Assembly: GCA_011774835.1 (NCBI GenBank)
Contig: JAACAK010000036.1
Location: 1 to 64,000, forward strand
Direction of reading: 5' to 3'
From: Candidatus Kutchimonas denitrificans
GTDB lineage: Bacteria; Gemmatimonadota; Gemmatimonadetes; Palauibacterales; KS3-K002
Length of the DNA stretch: 64,000 nt
In this document: one piece after another, positions 45,125-54,583 of the stretch
How positions within the stretch are numbered: the first letter of the stretch is position 1
How the letters are laid out: every line of letters starts with the position of its first letter
Notes under the pieces: model-generated
What the model was told of the DNA's origin: nothing
Database searches by the model: none
Seen by the model: the letters and a program-made list of their open reading frames with translations, nothing else
Made by a program: the position numbers and the translations under genes

Positions 45125-45763
45125 CTAGTGAGGGACGAACTTGGCCAGTGTCGACGCCAGATGGACCAGATAGCTGGAGGAGCGGCCCACGACCCGACCT
45201 TGACGGAGGGCGGCCAGGAAGTCTTCCCGGTCGGTGAAGTCGGGCACTTCGATCACCCCGCGACCGATCTCGCGCAGCGTGTGGGCGTCGGACCCGGCGC
45301 CGCCAGGCAGTCCTCGCTCCTCGGCCCAGTCCCGGGCCCGCCGGTTCGCCTCTTCGCGGTGGACGCGGGCGTTGAAGATCTCGATGACATCGACGTGGGT
45401 GGCGATCGCCTCGAGGACCTCGGGGCCGGTCCCCTTGCCGCCGGCGAAGGGGTGAGGGACGTAGACCAGGCCGCCCTGCTCGTGGATCGCCTCGACCGTC
45501 TCCAGCGCCGAGGTGCCCCGGGGGATCTTCTCCGACAGGAAGAGGCCGCTTACGTCAACGCCCTCGGCGGTCTTCACCTCCTCGCCGACGATGACCAAGT
45601 CGGGTGCCAGGTCCCGGACCCGGAGCGCGCCCTCGATCTCGTTGTGGTCGGTGACGGCGATCCGGTCCAGCCCGCGGGCCCGGGCGGTGGTCACCACGTC
45701 GGTGTAACTGCTCAGACAATCGTGGGAGGCACGGGTGTGGATGTGGAGGTCGAGTCGCAGCAC
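45125..45763 (-). CDS. PHP domain metal-dependent phosphoesterase
   Basis: RLDLHIHTRASHDCLSS, AVTDHNEIEG, GSDAHTLREIG. Confidence 0.9.
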   Translation of the reverse strand: MLRLDLHIHTRASHDCLSSYTDVVTTARARGLDRIAVTDHNEIEGALRVRDLAPDLVIVGEEVKTAEGVDVSGLFLSEKIPRGTSALETVEAIHEQGGLVYVPHPFAGGKGTGPEVLEAIATHVDVIEIFNARVHREEANRRARDWAEERGLPGGAGSDAHTLREIGRGVIEVPDFTDREDFLAALRQGRVVGRSSSYLVHLASTLAKFVPH

Positions 45764-45765
45764 GG

Positions 45766-46374
45766 TCAGGCCGCCTGGCTCAGCTTCTCGATCTCTTTCC
45801 AGGTCTCCCAGGCGCGGCGCTCGAGCGTGGTGATATCCGAATCGTTGTCGAGGACCAGGTCGGCACGCTCGCGTTTCTCTGCCGCGGCCATCTGCGAGTC
45901 GGCCACGGCCCGCGCCTCTTCGGGGCTGAGTCCTCGCTTGCTCACCAGGCGCTGGACCCGCACCTCGAGCGGCGCGTCGACGACGAGGACCAGGTCGAAC
46001 CGGGATTCCATGTCCGATTCGTAGAGCAGGGGGACGACACCGATGACGATGCGGTCGCCGCGGGCCTCCGCCTCGGCGAGGAGTTCGCCGTAGCGGGTCC
46101 GGATGGCCGGGTGGAGGATGTCCTCGAGCTTCCAGCGCAGCTCGGGATCGGCGAACACGATCCGCCGCAGCGCCGCCCGGTCGATCGTACCGTCCTCTGA
46201 CAGCACGTCATCGCCGAACGTCTCGTGGATGCGCTCCAGCGCCGGGCTACCCGGCTGGACGACTTCACGGGCCAGGACGTCGGTGTCGATCACCGTGGCG
46301 CCCCAACCGGCGAACAGCGAGACGACCGTCGATTTGCCGGCGCCCACGTTCCCCGTCAGACCCACGTGCAGCAT
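45766..46374 (-). CDS. coaE: Dephospho-CoA kinase
   Basis: LHVGLTGNVGAGKSTV, DTDVLAREVVQPGSPAL, VVPLLYESDM. Confidence 0.95.
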   Translation of the reverse strand: MLHVGLTGNVGAGKSTVVSLFAGWGATVIDTDVLAREVVQPGSPALERIHETFGDDVLSEDGTIDRAALRRIVFADPELRWKLEDILHPAIRTRYGELLAEAEARGDRIVIGVVPLLYESDMESRFDLVLVVDAPLEVRVQRLVSKRGLSPEEARAVADSQMAAAEKRERADLVLDNDSDITTLERRAWETWKEIEKLSQAA

Positions 46375-46394
46375 GTCGGTGTTCTTTCTGTGTG

Positions 46395-47471
46395 TCAGCC
46401 GCCGCTGGTGGCGGTGGTGGAGAGGAGCGCGCCGCCCACCTCGTCCTCGACGCCGAGCTCCTTGATGAAGCGGTTAACGAGCTCCTCGCTCTTCAGCCGC
46501 GCATCCTCCGCCGACAGGTGACCGATCGGCACGCGGGCGCCGGCCATCATGCCGTGACCGCCGGCGACGCCGTCGCTCCGGACCACGCGGCGCAACAGCT
46601 GACCGGCCTGCGCATCGCGGGAGGATGTGCGAATCGAGATCAGGATGCTGTCTTCGAACAGGCCGATACAGAACGCCCACTTCGCGCCCTCGAAGCGCAG
46701 GAAGAAATCGGCCAGCTCGGCGACCAGGTCAGGATAGTCCAGCTTGCCGACGTACGAGATCAATACGGGACCGCGGGTCCGGGCGCGCTCCAGCGCGCGA
46801 TGCAGCGATTGGAAGTAGGCCCGAGGCAGGTCTGGATAGCGGATCCGCGAGATCAGTTCCCGGTCGGCGCCGGGATAAAGCTTGAGGCTCGCCTCGATAT
46901 CCGCGTCACCCGCTTCGCGTCCCAGATCCTGGGTCTCCGACTGGATGCCGTAGAATAGCGCCGTCGCCACCCTCCCCTTCAGCGGTATGCCGGCCGCCTC
47001 GAGATACTGAGTCATGATCGTACAGCTCGAGCCGCACTGGGTCCGGACGTCCCAGAAACGGGCGCGCCGCGTCTCGTCGCGGATCGGATGGTGGTCGATG
47101 ACGACCGCCGCCTCGCGGTCCTCGGGTAGCGAGTTGTTGCCGGTCCCCGGCTGCGTATCGACCAGGGCGATCCGGTCCACGTCCTCGAACTTCACCGCCC
47201 AGGTGGGCGTGATCGGCAGCCCCAGCTCGTGCACCATCGTCCGGTTCTCCGCCCGGCCGACGAACCCACCGAAGGCGATCCGCGCGGAGGTGTCGTCGAA
47301 GGTCTCGACCAGTCGGTAGAGAGCGAAGGCGCTGGCCAGCGCGTCGGGATCGGGGTTGTCGTGAGTGAGGATCAGCAGCCGGTCGCCGCCCTCCAGCGCC
47401 GCCCTCAGCTCGTCGAGCTGCGCTTCGGTCCCACAGCTGGAGCGTTTGTCGTTCTTCTTCTTCGTCGCCAT
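46395..47471 (-). CDS. DHH family phosphoesterase
   Basis: LILTHDNPDPDALASAFAL, ALVDTQPGTGN, VVIDHHPIRD, GIQSETQDLG. Confidence 0.9.
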   Translation of the reverse strand: MATKKKNDKRSSCGTEAQLDELRAALEGGDRLLILTHDNPDPDALASAFALYRLVETFDDTSARIAFGGFVGRAENRTMVHELGLPITPTWAVKFEDVDRIALVDTQPGTGNNSLPEDREAAVVIDHHPIRDETRRARFWDVRTQCGSSCTIMTQYLEAAGIPLKGRVATALFYGIQSETQDLGREAGDADIEASLKLYPGADRELISRIRYPDLPRAYFQSLHRALERARTRGPVLISYVGKLDYPDLVAELADFFLRFEGAKWAFCIGLFEDSILISIRTSSRDAQAGQLLRRVVRSDGVAGGHGMMAGARVPIGHLSAEDARLKSEELVNRFIKELGVEDEVGGALLSTTATSGG

Positions 47472-47486
47472 CGCTCGCACCGTCGC

Positions 47487-47654
47487 TCAATCCGAGCAAT
47501 CGCCCAGGGGGTAAGGGTGTCCGCAGTTGGTACAGTGTCCCGCCTTGCAACCGCGCGGCCGATCGGCAACCCGCTGTCCACAATGCAGACAGCGGCCCTC
47601 GCGTTCCGCGAGCGCCGGGTCACGTCGCTCCGACCGCTCTTTCAGCCGCTCCAA
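47487..47654 (-). CDS. 55-aa zinc-ribbon protein (TTG start), absent from the ORF track
   Basis: Translation MERLKERSERRDPALAEREGRCLHCGQRVADRPRGCKAGHCTNCGHPYPLGDCSD; AGGGAG SD 7 nt upstream of TTG; start lies inside the end of the MBL gene. Confidence 0.75.
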   Translation of the reverse strand: MERLKERSERRDPALAEREGRCLHCGQRVADRPRGCKAGHCTNCGHPYPLGDCSD

Positions 47655-48283
47655 CCGAAGGCTCCCTTCAGGAAGGGGTTCGAGGCCCGTTCCCGGCCCA
47701 CCGTGGTTTCCGGCCCGTGACCCGAGTACAGCACCGTTTCGTCCGTGAGGGTCAGCAGCTTCTCCCGAATCGAGTCCATCAACGTGGCGAGGTCACCGCC
47801 CGGCAGGTCCGTGCGGCCGATCGATCCGGCGAACATGCAATCGCCCACCAGCGCGAAACCGTTTCCCACCAGGCAGACGTGGCCGGGTGAATGACCCGGT
47901 GTGTGACGCACCTCGAGCCTGGTCTCTCCGATCTTCAACTCCTGACCCTCCTCCAGCGGCCCGTCCGGCTCCGGCGGTTCCTCGATCTGCAGACCGAAGG
48001 ACCGCGCTTGCTCGGGCGCCGCCCGATAAAGCGGCAGGTCCGCCGGGTGAAGAAAAACGGGCGCCCCGGTTCGCCGCTTCGCCTCGGCCACGCCACCGAC
48101 GTGGTCGAGGTGAGCGTGGGTGAGCAGGATGGATTCCACGACCGCCCCCTCCTGCGCCGCCGCCGCCAGCAGCCGCTCCGCCTCGCCACCCGGATCGACC
48201 ACGGCACACTTCTGCGTCGTCTCGCAGATGGCGAGGTACGCGTTGGCCTGAAGCGGCCCCACCGGGTAGCCGATGACCTTCAC
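47642..48283 (-). CDS. MBL-fold metallo-hydrolase (glyoxalase II-like)
   Basis: LLTHAHLDHVGGVAE, TPGHSPGHVCLV, LVGDCMFAGSIGRTDLPGGD, YSGHGPETTVGRE; GTG start after GGAGGT. Confidence 0.93.
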   Translation of the reverse strand: MKVIGYPVGPLQANAYLAICETTQKCAVVDPGGEAERLLAAAAQEGAVVESILLTHAHLDHVGGVAEAKRRTGAPVFLHPADLPLYRAAPEQARSFGLQIEEPPEPDGPLEEGQELKIGETRLEVRHTPGHSPGHVCLVGNGFALVGDCMFAGSIGRTDLPGGDLATLMDSIREKLLTLTDETVLYSGHGPETTVGRERASNPFLKGAFGWSG

Positions 48284-48338
48284 TCCGACCTCCGAACCCG
48301 AGATTTGAAGATGAAAGATAAGCCGTTCGTGGGTACAC

Positions 48339-48371
48339 AAAAAGCGAGGCCCGCTTCTCTGCGGGCCCCGC
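48339..48371 (-). terminator. Rho-independent terminator of the HesB/IscA gene
   Basis: GCGGGGCCCGC-AGAGAA-GCGGGCCTCGC then TTTTT on the minus strand. Confidence 0.85.
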
Positions 48372-48392
48372 GGTGACCGGATCGGACCCGGC

Positions 48393-48737
48393 TCAGACGG
48401 CGAAAGAAGAGCCGCAACCGCAACCGCCGGAGGCGTTGGGATTGCTGAACGTGAAGCCCGAGCCCTGGAACGAGCTGTGATAGCCGATCTGGGTGCCCTT
48501 CAGGTACTGCATGCTGAACGGATCCACGAACAGCCGAATCCCCTCGGACTCGAAGATCTCGTCGTCCTCGCGGGCCTGCTCCTCGAGGTTCAGCCCGTAC
48601 TGGAAACCGGAGCAGCCGCCCGGCAGCACGCTGACCCGCAACCCCGCCGCGTCGAGCGACAGTCTCTCTTCGGCGATGAACTGTCGAGCCTTCTCGGCGG
48701 CCTCTGGCGTCAAAACGATCGTCGTTACGGTTTCCAT
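48393..48737 (-). CDS. HesB/IscA family iron-sulfur cluster insertion protein (ErpA-like)
   Basis: LRVSVLPGGCSGFQYGL, C-term NASGGCGCGSSF. Confidence 0.93.
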   Translation of the reverse strand: METVTTIVLTPEAAEKARQFIAEERLSLDAAGLRVSVLPGGCSGFQYGLNLEEQAREDDEIFESEGIRLFVDPFSMQYLKGTQIGYHSSFQGSGFTFSNPNASGGCGCGSSFAV

Positions 48738-48881
48738 CCTGTCTATCCCTATCGACTCCGAGCGCGTCTGAATCCCGCGCCTGGCACTTTCAAATTGTAC
48801 GGTATCCGGACGCAGGCGCCCTACGTTCCGTGCTTAATGGATAACCAGAGAGGGGGCCCAAAATCAATACTCTTTATTGGC

Positions 48882-49001
48882 TGGGATTTGCGGAGTCCGG
48901 GATTCGGCGATTCGGGGAAATGGGGACGGGGTGCGCTTGGCAAGTTTCCTGCGCTTCCCTGTCTCCCCGAATCCCGGAATCTCCGAATCCCATTCCAATC
49001 C
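48882..49001. repeat. Family B palindromic word-repeat element, inverted relative to the 45-kb copy
   Basis: 48936-48977 is the reverse complement of 45044-45085 with 40/42 matches by eye. Confidence 0.85.
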
Positions 49002-49005
49002 CGAC

Positions 49006-49974
49006 TCAAGCTGTCGCCGTGGCCTCGGCCTCCTTCAGCTCCGTCAGATACTTCTCGGCGGCGATCACGGCGGTCGTGGCGTCGCCCACCGCGGTGGTGA
49101 TCTGGCGGGTGAGCTGGGCCCGGACGTCACCGGCCACGAAGAGCCCCGGAATCGAGGTCCGCATGTCCCGGTCGGTGATCAGGTAGCCGCCGGCATCGTG
49201 CTCGGCGTGGTCTTCGAGCAGGCCGGTGTTGGGCAAGAAGCCGATGAACACGAAGAGGCCGGTGGCGTCGAGGCGGCTCTCCTCGTCGGTGCGGACGTTG
49301 CGCAGCCGGAGCCCGTTCATCCCCTTTTCGTCGCCGAGCACCTCCTCGACCACGGTGTCCCAGATGATCTCGATCTTGGGGTTCTCGAACACCCGATTCT
49401 GCAGGATCTTCTGGGCCCTGAGCTCGTCACGCCGGTGGATCAGATACAGCTTGTCGACGTAGCGGGTGAGGAAGTCGGCCTCCTCGGTCGCCGCGTCGCC
49501 GCCGCCGGCCACGGCGATCGTCTCGCCCTTGAAGAACGCCCCGTCACAGATCGCGCAATAGCTCACGCCGCGGCCGGAATACTCGACCTCGCCCGGCACC
49601 TCGAGCTTGTTCGGCGTACCACCCGCCGTCAGGATGACGGCCCGAGCGATGTACACGTCGTCGCCTTCGGTCGTCACCCGGAAGTCCCCGTTCTCCAGCT
49701 TCTTGATCGCTTGGACCGCCGCCGTCTGGATCTCGAGCCCGAATTTCTGGGCGTGCTTGGTCATCAGTTCCGCTAGCTCGCGACCATCGATCTCGGGCAA
49801 GCCCGGATAGTCGTCGATCAACTCGGTGTTGAGTAGCTGGCCGCCCGGAAGGCCGCGCTCGAGCAGCACCGTGTCGAGCTCGGTCCGCTTGGCGTAGAGA
49901 CCCGCGGTGAGGCCGGCCGGGCCGCCCCCAACGATGACCAGCTCGACTTTTCTCTCGCTGCCTGTCTCCGCCAT
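49006..49974 (-). CDS. trxB: Thioredoxin reductase
   Basis: VIVGGGPAGLTAGLYAKR, SYCAICDGAFFKG (redox CxxC), GGGDAATEEADFLT, GLFVAGDVRAQLTRQITTAVGD. Confidence 0.95.
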   Translation of the reverse strand: MAETGSERKVELVIVGGGPAGLTAGLYAKRTELDTVLLERGLPGGQLLNTELIDDYPGLPEIDGRELAELMTKHAQKFGLEIQTAAVQAIKKLENGDFRVTTEGDDVYIARAVILTAGGTPNKLEVPGEVEYSGRGVSYCAICDGAFFKGETIAVAGGGDAATEEADFLTRYVDKLYLIHRRDELRAQKILQNRVFENPKIEIIWDTVVEEVLGDEKGMNGLRLRNVRTDEESRLDATGLFVFIGFLPNTGLLEDHAEHDAGGYLITDRDMRTSIPGLFVAGDVRAQLTRQITTAVGDATTAVIAAEKYLTELKEAEATATA

Positions 49975-50020
49975 CTTGCGTCTTCCCCTCCTGATCATCT
50001 GATCGACTCATCGCCGCGGG

Positions 50021-50860
50021 TCACGCCAGAGCCGCGACGCGCAGTCTGTCGTACCACTCGAACGGCACCGGCTGTGAAGCCAGTTGGCCGCGTCGGCTAT
50101 CGTGCGGCCCGTGCCAATCGGAGCCGCCGGTCTCCAGCAGGTCCAGCTCGGCGGCCAGACCCTGCAACCTGGCGATCTCGGCAGGCCCGTGGTCCGGGTG
50201 GAGGATCTCGAGCCCGTCGAGACCCGCCGCGACCAGCTCCCGGATCGCCTCATCCCCATGAGTCTTGCCTCCGTGGGCGAGGACCGCCAGACCACCGGCA
50301 CCGTGGATGAGGCGGATCGCCTCCGCCGGCGCGATTCGCCGGGTGGGGACGTAGGCGGGCTGCCCCACCGCCAGGAAGCGGTTGAACGCCTCGGCGTAGC
50401 TCTTTACCCAACCGCCCGCCACCAGTGCCCGGGCCACGTGCGGTCGCGCGAGCAGCCCCTCGTGGGAGGCCTGCGCTTCGACCTCTTCGAGCGACAGACC
50501 GATCCCCAGCGCGTTGAGCTTCTCGGCCATCCTGGCCGCGCGACGCGTCCGACTGGATCGGGCTTCGCTGAGGTGCTCCTCCAGCTCACGGTCCCCCGAG
50601 TCCACGTAGTAGCCGAGGATGTGCGTCGTTCCCGACTCGTCGTAGGCCGAGAACTCTATCCCGGGAACGAACGGGAGACCCAGCTCCTCGGCGCGCGCTC
50701 GCGCTTCGCCGATCCCCGCCAGCGTATCGTGATCGGTGAGCGCCACCGCCGCCAGGCCCGCCGCCCGCGCGGCCTCCATCGCCTCCGCCGGTTCGGCCAG
50801 CCCATCGGAACGCCGCGAGTGGACGTGCAGGTCCACGCGCGCCTCGGCTTCACCCGCCAC
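50021..50860 (-). CDS. PHP domain-containing protein (RNase AM/YciV-like)
   Basis: RVDLHVHSRRSDGLAEP, ALTDHDTLAGI, VPGIEFSAYDESGTTHILGYYVD, LAHGGKTHGD, GGSDWHGPHD. Confidence 0.92.
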   Translation of the reverse strand: MAGEAEARVDLHVHSRRSDGLAEPAEAMEAARAAGLAAVALTDHDTLAGIGEARARAEELGLPFVPGIEFSAYDESGTTHILGYYVDSGDRELEEHLSEARSSRTRRAARMAEKLNALGIGLSLEEVEAQASHEGLLARPHVARALVAGGWVKSYAEAFNRFLAVGQPAYVPTRRIAPAEAIRLIHGAGGLAVLAHGGKTHGDEAIRELVAAGLDGLEILHPDHGPAEIARLQGLAAELDLLETGGSDWHGPHDSRRGQLASQPVPFEWYDRLRVAALA

Positions 50861-51021
50861 GCTCTGTCTCCGGCTCGCTCACGTACTCCTCAACCTGCCT
50901 CTACACCTGAAGGTTCCAACTGGAAGCCCACGGGACGACCGCGACCCCCCTCGAGCCCTGGCCGGGCGCAAAGCTATCGAGCCCCCCGGGCAGGGTCAAC
51001 GCGGCGAACGGCGAAATCGCA

Positions 51022-51062
51022 TTGACACTCGGCTTCAGGTTGTGAAATTTAGCCTGGACAAA
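51022..51062 (+). promoter_or_regulatory. Putative promoter/operator of the DtxR-family regulator gene
   Basis: TTGACA at 51022-51027; imperfect dyad TTTAGCC-T-GGACAAA at 51048-51062 just upstream of the ATG. Confidence 0.35.
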
Positions 51063-51066
51063 AACC

Positions 51067-51822
51067 ATGCGCACTCCCGACGACCCCAGACTTTCCGGCG
51101 CCAAGCGCCCACCGGAATCCGCCAGCGGCGACCGTTCCCGGGCCGTCGAGGATTACCTCAAGGCGATCTGCATGCTGCAGAGCGAGGGGGCTCCGGTCAG
51201 CACGTCGGCGTTGGCGCAGCAGCTCGATCGGTCGCCGGCATCGGTGACCAACATGGTGAAGGGGCTGGCCGAGCGCGGGCTGGTGGAGCACGAGCCGTAT
51301 CGCGGCGTGAAGCTGAGCGCCGCGGGCGAGCGGGAGGCCCTGCGGATCATCCGCCGGCATCGGGTGATCGAGGCGTACCTGATCCAGAGATTGGGCTACG
51401 CCTGGGACGAGGTGCACGCGGAGGCGGAGCGGCTCGAACACGCGGCATCCGATGAGCTGGTGGAGCGGATGGCGGCGTCCCTCGGCCATCCCGAGATGGA
51501 CCCCCACGGCTCGCCGATCCCGACGGCGGATGGCGAGCTGGCGGAACGGCGCCACCCGACGCTGGACACGCTGACGGCCGGCACCCGAGCGATCGTCCGG
51601 GAGGTGAGCGACGCCGACGAGGGCCGGCTGCGCTATCTCGCGGAGCTGGGGATGTACCCAGGCACCGGGGTCGAGGTGCTGGAGCATGAACCGTTCGAGG
51701 GTCCGATCCGGATCCGCATAGACGGGGAAGAGCGAGTCCTGGGCCGAAGCCTCGCAGAGGTCGTGAGGGTCGAGCCGCAAGAGGATGAACCGGAGAGTGG
51801 CACGGAGGGAGAGGCCACCTGA
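51067..51822 (+). CDS. DtxR/MntR family metal-dependent regulator with C-terminal FeoA-like domain
   Basis: AVEDYLKAICMLQSEGAPVSTSALAQQLDRSPASVTNMVKGLAERGLVEHEPYRGVKLSAAGE; LGMYPGTGVEVLEHEPFEGPIRIRI. Confidence 0.93.
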   Translation: MRTPDDPRLSGAKRPPESASGDRSRAVEDYLKAICMLQSEGAPVSTSALAQQLDRSPASVTNMVKGLAERGLVEHEPYRGVKLSAAGEREALRIIRRHRVIEAYLIQRLGYAWDEVHAEAERLEHAASDELVERMAASLGHPEMDPHGSPIPTADGELAERRHPTLDTLTAGTRAIVREVSDADEGRLRYLAELGMYPGTGVEVLEHEPFEGPIRIRIDGEERVLGRSLAEVVRVEPQEDEPESGTEGEAT

Positions 51823-51842
51823 CCAGAAACGAGCCGCAAGTC

Positions 51843-52118
51843 ATGGCACAAGTGAAGATCGACGCCGACGTTTGGGAGGTGCGCCTGGGCCAGGAGCGTC
51901 CCCGGCCGGGCTATCGACTGGTGCTGTTCTTTTCGCAGCCCACCGGGCAGCGGCCCTATCGGGTGACCGAGGTCCCCGAAGACCGCTATGGGTCGCAGGA
52001 TGACATCGACCAGCTGTCGAAGAAAGAGCTGACCGAGCTCTTCAAGCAGAGCACGTCTCTCGACATCCCGGTGTACCGCTCCGACGAGGTCGAGGACGTC
52101 GTGATGAAGAAGAAGTAA
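51843..52118 (+). CDS. Small conserved hypothetical protein
   Basis: 91-aa ORF 20 bp after the regulator, VRLGQERPRPGYRLVLFFSQPTGQRPYRVTEVPEDRY. Confidence 0.65.
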   Translation: MAQVKIDADVWEVRLGQERPRPGYRLVLFFSQPTGQRPYRVTEVPEDRYGSQDDIDQLSKKELTELFKQSTSLDIPVYRSDEVEDVVMKKK

Positions 52119-52133
52119 CAATTTTCTGCGGTC

Positions 52134-53210
52134 TCAGCCCGGAACGAAGCTGTCGTCCGCGCGGAGCGTTCGTATCGTCGTCGCGATCAGCTGCGCCGCC
52201 CGGTCCAGGTCGTCGAGCGACACCATCTCGTTGGGCGAGTGCATGTAGCGGTTCGGCACCGACACCAGCGCCGTAGCGATACCCAACCGTGTGGTGAAGA
52301 TCGAGTCGGCATCGGTGCTCGTGCGACTCGGCGTCGCCTCGATGGAGAACGGGATCTTCTCCCGCTCCGCCGTTTCCACCAGCCGCTCGAACAGCACCGG
52401 GTTCACCGCCGAGCCGCGGCTCAAGACCGGACCGCCACCCACCCGGTGGTCGCCATGACCCTTCTTCTCGGCGCCCGGATGATCCGTCGCGTGCGTCACG
52501 TCGATCACGATCGCCACCTGCGGATCCAGGCCGTACGCCCCGGGCCGAGCACCGCCGCCCACGCCGAACCCGATCTCCTCCTGCGCCGTCGCTGTCGCCA
52601 CCACGTGCGCGGTCGGCCGGTCTTCCGCCAGCCGTCGCAGCGCTTCCAGCGCGATCAGCGCACCCATCCGATTGTCCACGCTGCGCGACACGATCCGATC
52701 GTTGGGCAGCTCGATCACGTCCGCTCTCAGCACCGCGGCGTCGCCGACCCGAACCCGCCCGCGGGCGCCCTTCCCGTCCCGGGCTCCGATGTCGATCCAC
52801 AGGTCCTTGATCTTCGACGCCTTGTCCCGGTCGCCTTTTTCCTGCAGGTGGATCGCTTTCTTGCCGATCACGCCGGGAATCGTCCCGTCACGGGCCAGGA
52901 TCTCGACCCGCTGGCCGACGACGATCTCGGGGTCCCAGCCGCCGATCGGGGAGAAGTAGAGGAACCCGTCATCATCGATGTGATTGATCATCAGGCCGAT
53001 CTCATCGACGTGCCCGGCGAGCATGACTCGCGGCTCGGCGTCCCGGTTGATCGCGGCGAAACTGTTGCCGTTGACGTCCGCCCAGACTTCGTCGGCGAAC
53101 GCCTTCGCCTCTTCGCGCCAGGCGCGGGCGGGCGACGATTCGTATCCCGAGGGCCCCGCCAGTGACAGGAGACGCTTGAAGAACTCTACCGACGTCGGGT
53201 TTAGCGCCAT
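52134..53210 (-). CDS. M42 family metallopeptidase
   Basis: MLAGHVDEIGLMINHIDDDGFL, RSVDNRMGALIALEALR, TAQEEIGFGV, IDVTHATDHPG, SIEATPSRTSTDADSI. Confidence 0.92.
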   Translation of the reverse strand: MALNPTSVEFFKRLLSLAGPSGYESSPARAWREEAKAFADEVWADVNGNSFAAINRDAEPRVMLAGHVDEIGLMINHIDDDGFLYFSPIGGWDPEIVVGQRVEILARDGTIPGVIGKKAIHLQEKGDRDKASKIKDLWIDIGARDGKGARGRVRVGDAAVLRADVIELPNDRIVSRSVDNRMGALIALEALRRLAEDRPTAHVVATATAQEEIGFGVGGGARPGAYGLDPQVAIVIDVTHATDHPGAEKKGHGDHRVGGGPVLSRGSAVNPVLFERLVETAEREKIPFSIEATPSRTSTDADSIFTTRLGIATALVSVPNRYMHSPNEMVSLDDLDRAAQLIATTIRTLRADDSFVPG

Positions 53211-54553
53211 CCGTCAGATCCAGTTTGGGATTGACTCGATGATGTACGCGGCGACCCGGCGGACTCGATCTTCGCCACCGCCAGTTCGCCGTCCTTCATG
53301 ACGAAAACCACACGGCTCAACGCTTCGATGTCGGCGAGCGGATCGCCGCGGACCGCGATGATGTCGGCGCGACGGCCGGGCTGCAGCGTGCCCAGATCGT
53401 CGGCGAGGCCGAGCAGGTCGGCCGCGCCAGCGGTCGCCGACACGACCGCCGCCAGCGGCTCCATCCCGTTCTCCACCATGAGCGCGAACTCCTTCGCGTT
53501 GGTCCCGTGTGGAAAGACCCCGGCGTCGGTGCCGAAGGCGATCCGAACGCCGCTCTCCACCGCCAACCGAAAAGACCGTCGCATGATCGGCGCGATGTAG
53601 AGCGCTTTCTCGGCGCGCAGCCCGGTGAGCACGCCGTTCTGCGCCTGCCGCTCCACAGCGTAGCCCGCCATCAGCGTCGGCACCAGATAGGTGCCCCGTT
53701 CCTTCATCAGCTCGAGGGCCTCCCGGTCGAGTATCGAGCCGTGCTCGATCGACGCCACCCCGGCACGGACCGCCGCCTTGATCCCCTCGGTCCCGTGAGC
53801 GTGGGCCGCCACTTTCCGCTCCAGCTTGGCCGCCTCCTCGACCATCACGCTCAGCTCCGCCTCGCTGTACTGCTGCACGCCCACGGCGTCGCCCTCCGAC
53901 AGAACGCCGCCCGTCGCGCACGTCTTGATCAGGTCCGCGCCGTACTTGATCTGATAGCGCACAGCGGCGCGGACCTGATCGACGCCGTCGGCGATCCCCC
54001 GTGAGATCGCCGGCTCGAACGTACCGGGGACGTAACCGTTCACGTCGCAGTGGCCGCCGGTGATGCCCAGCGCGTGGGCGGCGACCAGGATCCGCGGCCC
54101 CGGCACCACTTCCTGTTCGATCATGTCGCGCAGCGCCACATCGCTGAAGTCGCGCGCCCCGACGTTTCTTACCGTCGTGAAGCCCGCCTCCAACGTGAGA
54201 CGGGCGTTGCGGACCCCGCGGATCGCGTCCTCCTGCGGCAGGTCACGCACCGCCGCGTCCTGCCAATTCCCCTCGCCGATGTAGCGGCCGGTCAGGTGGA
54301 CGTGCGAATCGATTAGGCCGGGCAGCACGGTGAAGTCGCGGAGATCGACGACGCGGGCCGCACCGAGCTCGGCGGACGCATCCACGATGTCGGCGATGCG
54401 TCCCCCCTCGACGACGATCACGACATCGGGACGCGGCGCGGCGCCGGTGCCGTCGATCATCGTGCCGGCCCGGATCGCGATCCGCTCCTGACCCGTCGCG
54501 ACCGAAACGCAAAGGGCGAGAAGCGTTACGGTAAGGCTCACGAGACGCCGCAT
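53201..54553 (-). CDS. Exported amidohydrolase family protein (imidazolonepropionase-like)
   Basis: Signal peptide; LPGLIDSHVHLTGRY, AHAHGTEGIKAAVRAGVASIEHGS, IAFGTDAGVFPHGTN, LGTLQPGRRADIIAV. Confidence 0.92.
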   Translation of the reverse strand: MRRLVSLTVTLLALCVSVATGQERIAIRAGTMIDGTGAAPRPDVVIVVEGGRIADIVDASAELGAARVVDLRDFTVLPGLIDSHVHLTGRYIGEGNWQDAAVRDLPQEDAIRGVRNARLTLEAGFTTVRNVGARDFSDVALRDMIEQEVVPGPRILVAAHALGITGGHCDVNGYVPGTFEPAISRGIADGVDQVRAAVRYQIKYGADLIKTCATGGVLSEGDAVGVQQYSEAELSVMVEEAAKLERKVAAHAHGTEGIKAAVRAGVASIEHGSILDREALELMKERGTYLVPTLMAGYAVERQAQNGVLTGLRAEKALYIAPIMRRSFRLAVESGVRIAFGTDAGVFPHGTNAKEFALMVENGMEPLAAVVSATAGAADLLGLADDLGTLQPGRRADIIAVRGDPLADIEALSRVVFVMKDGELAVAKIESAGSPRTSSSQSQTGSDGWR

Positions 54554-54583
54554 CGTTCCCTCCTCGAACCTGGATCTCACGGC

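Noticed and set aside
53201-53210. Possible frameshift where the amidohydrolase tail overlaps the M42 start
   Set aside because: A 10-bp overlap is compatible with normal operon packing; both proteins look complete.
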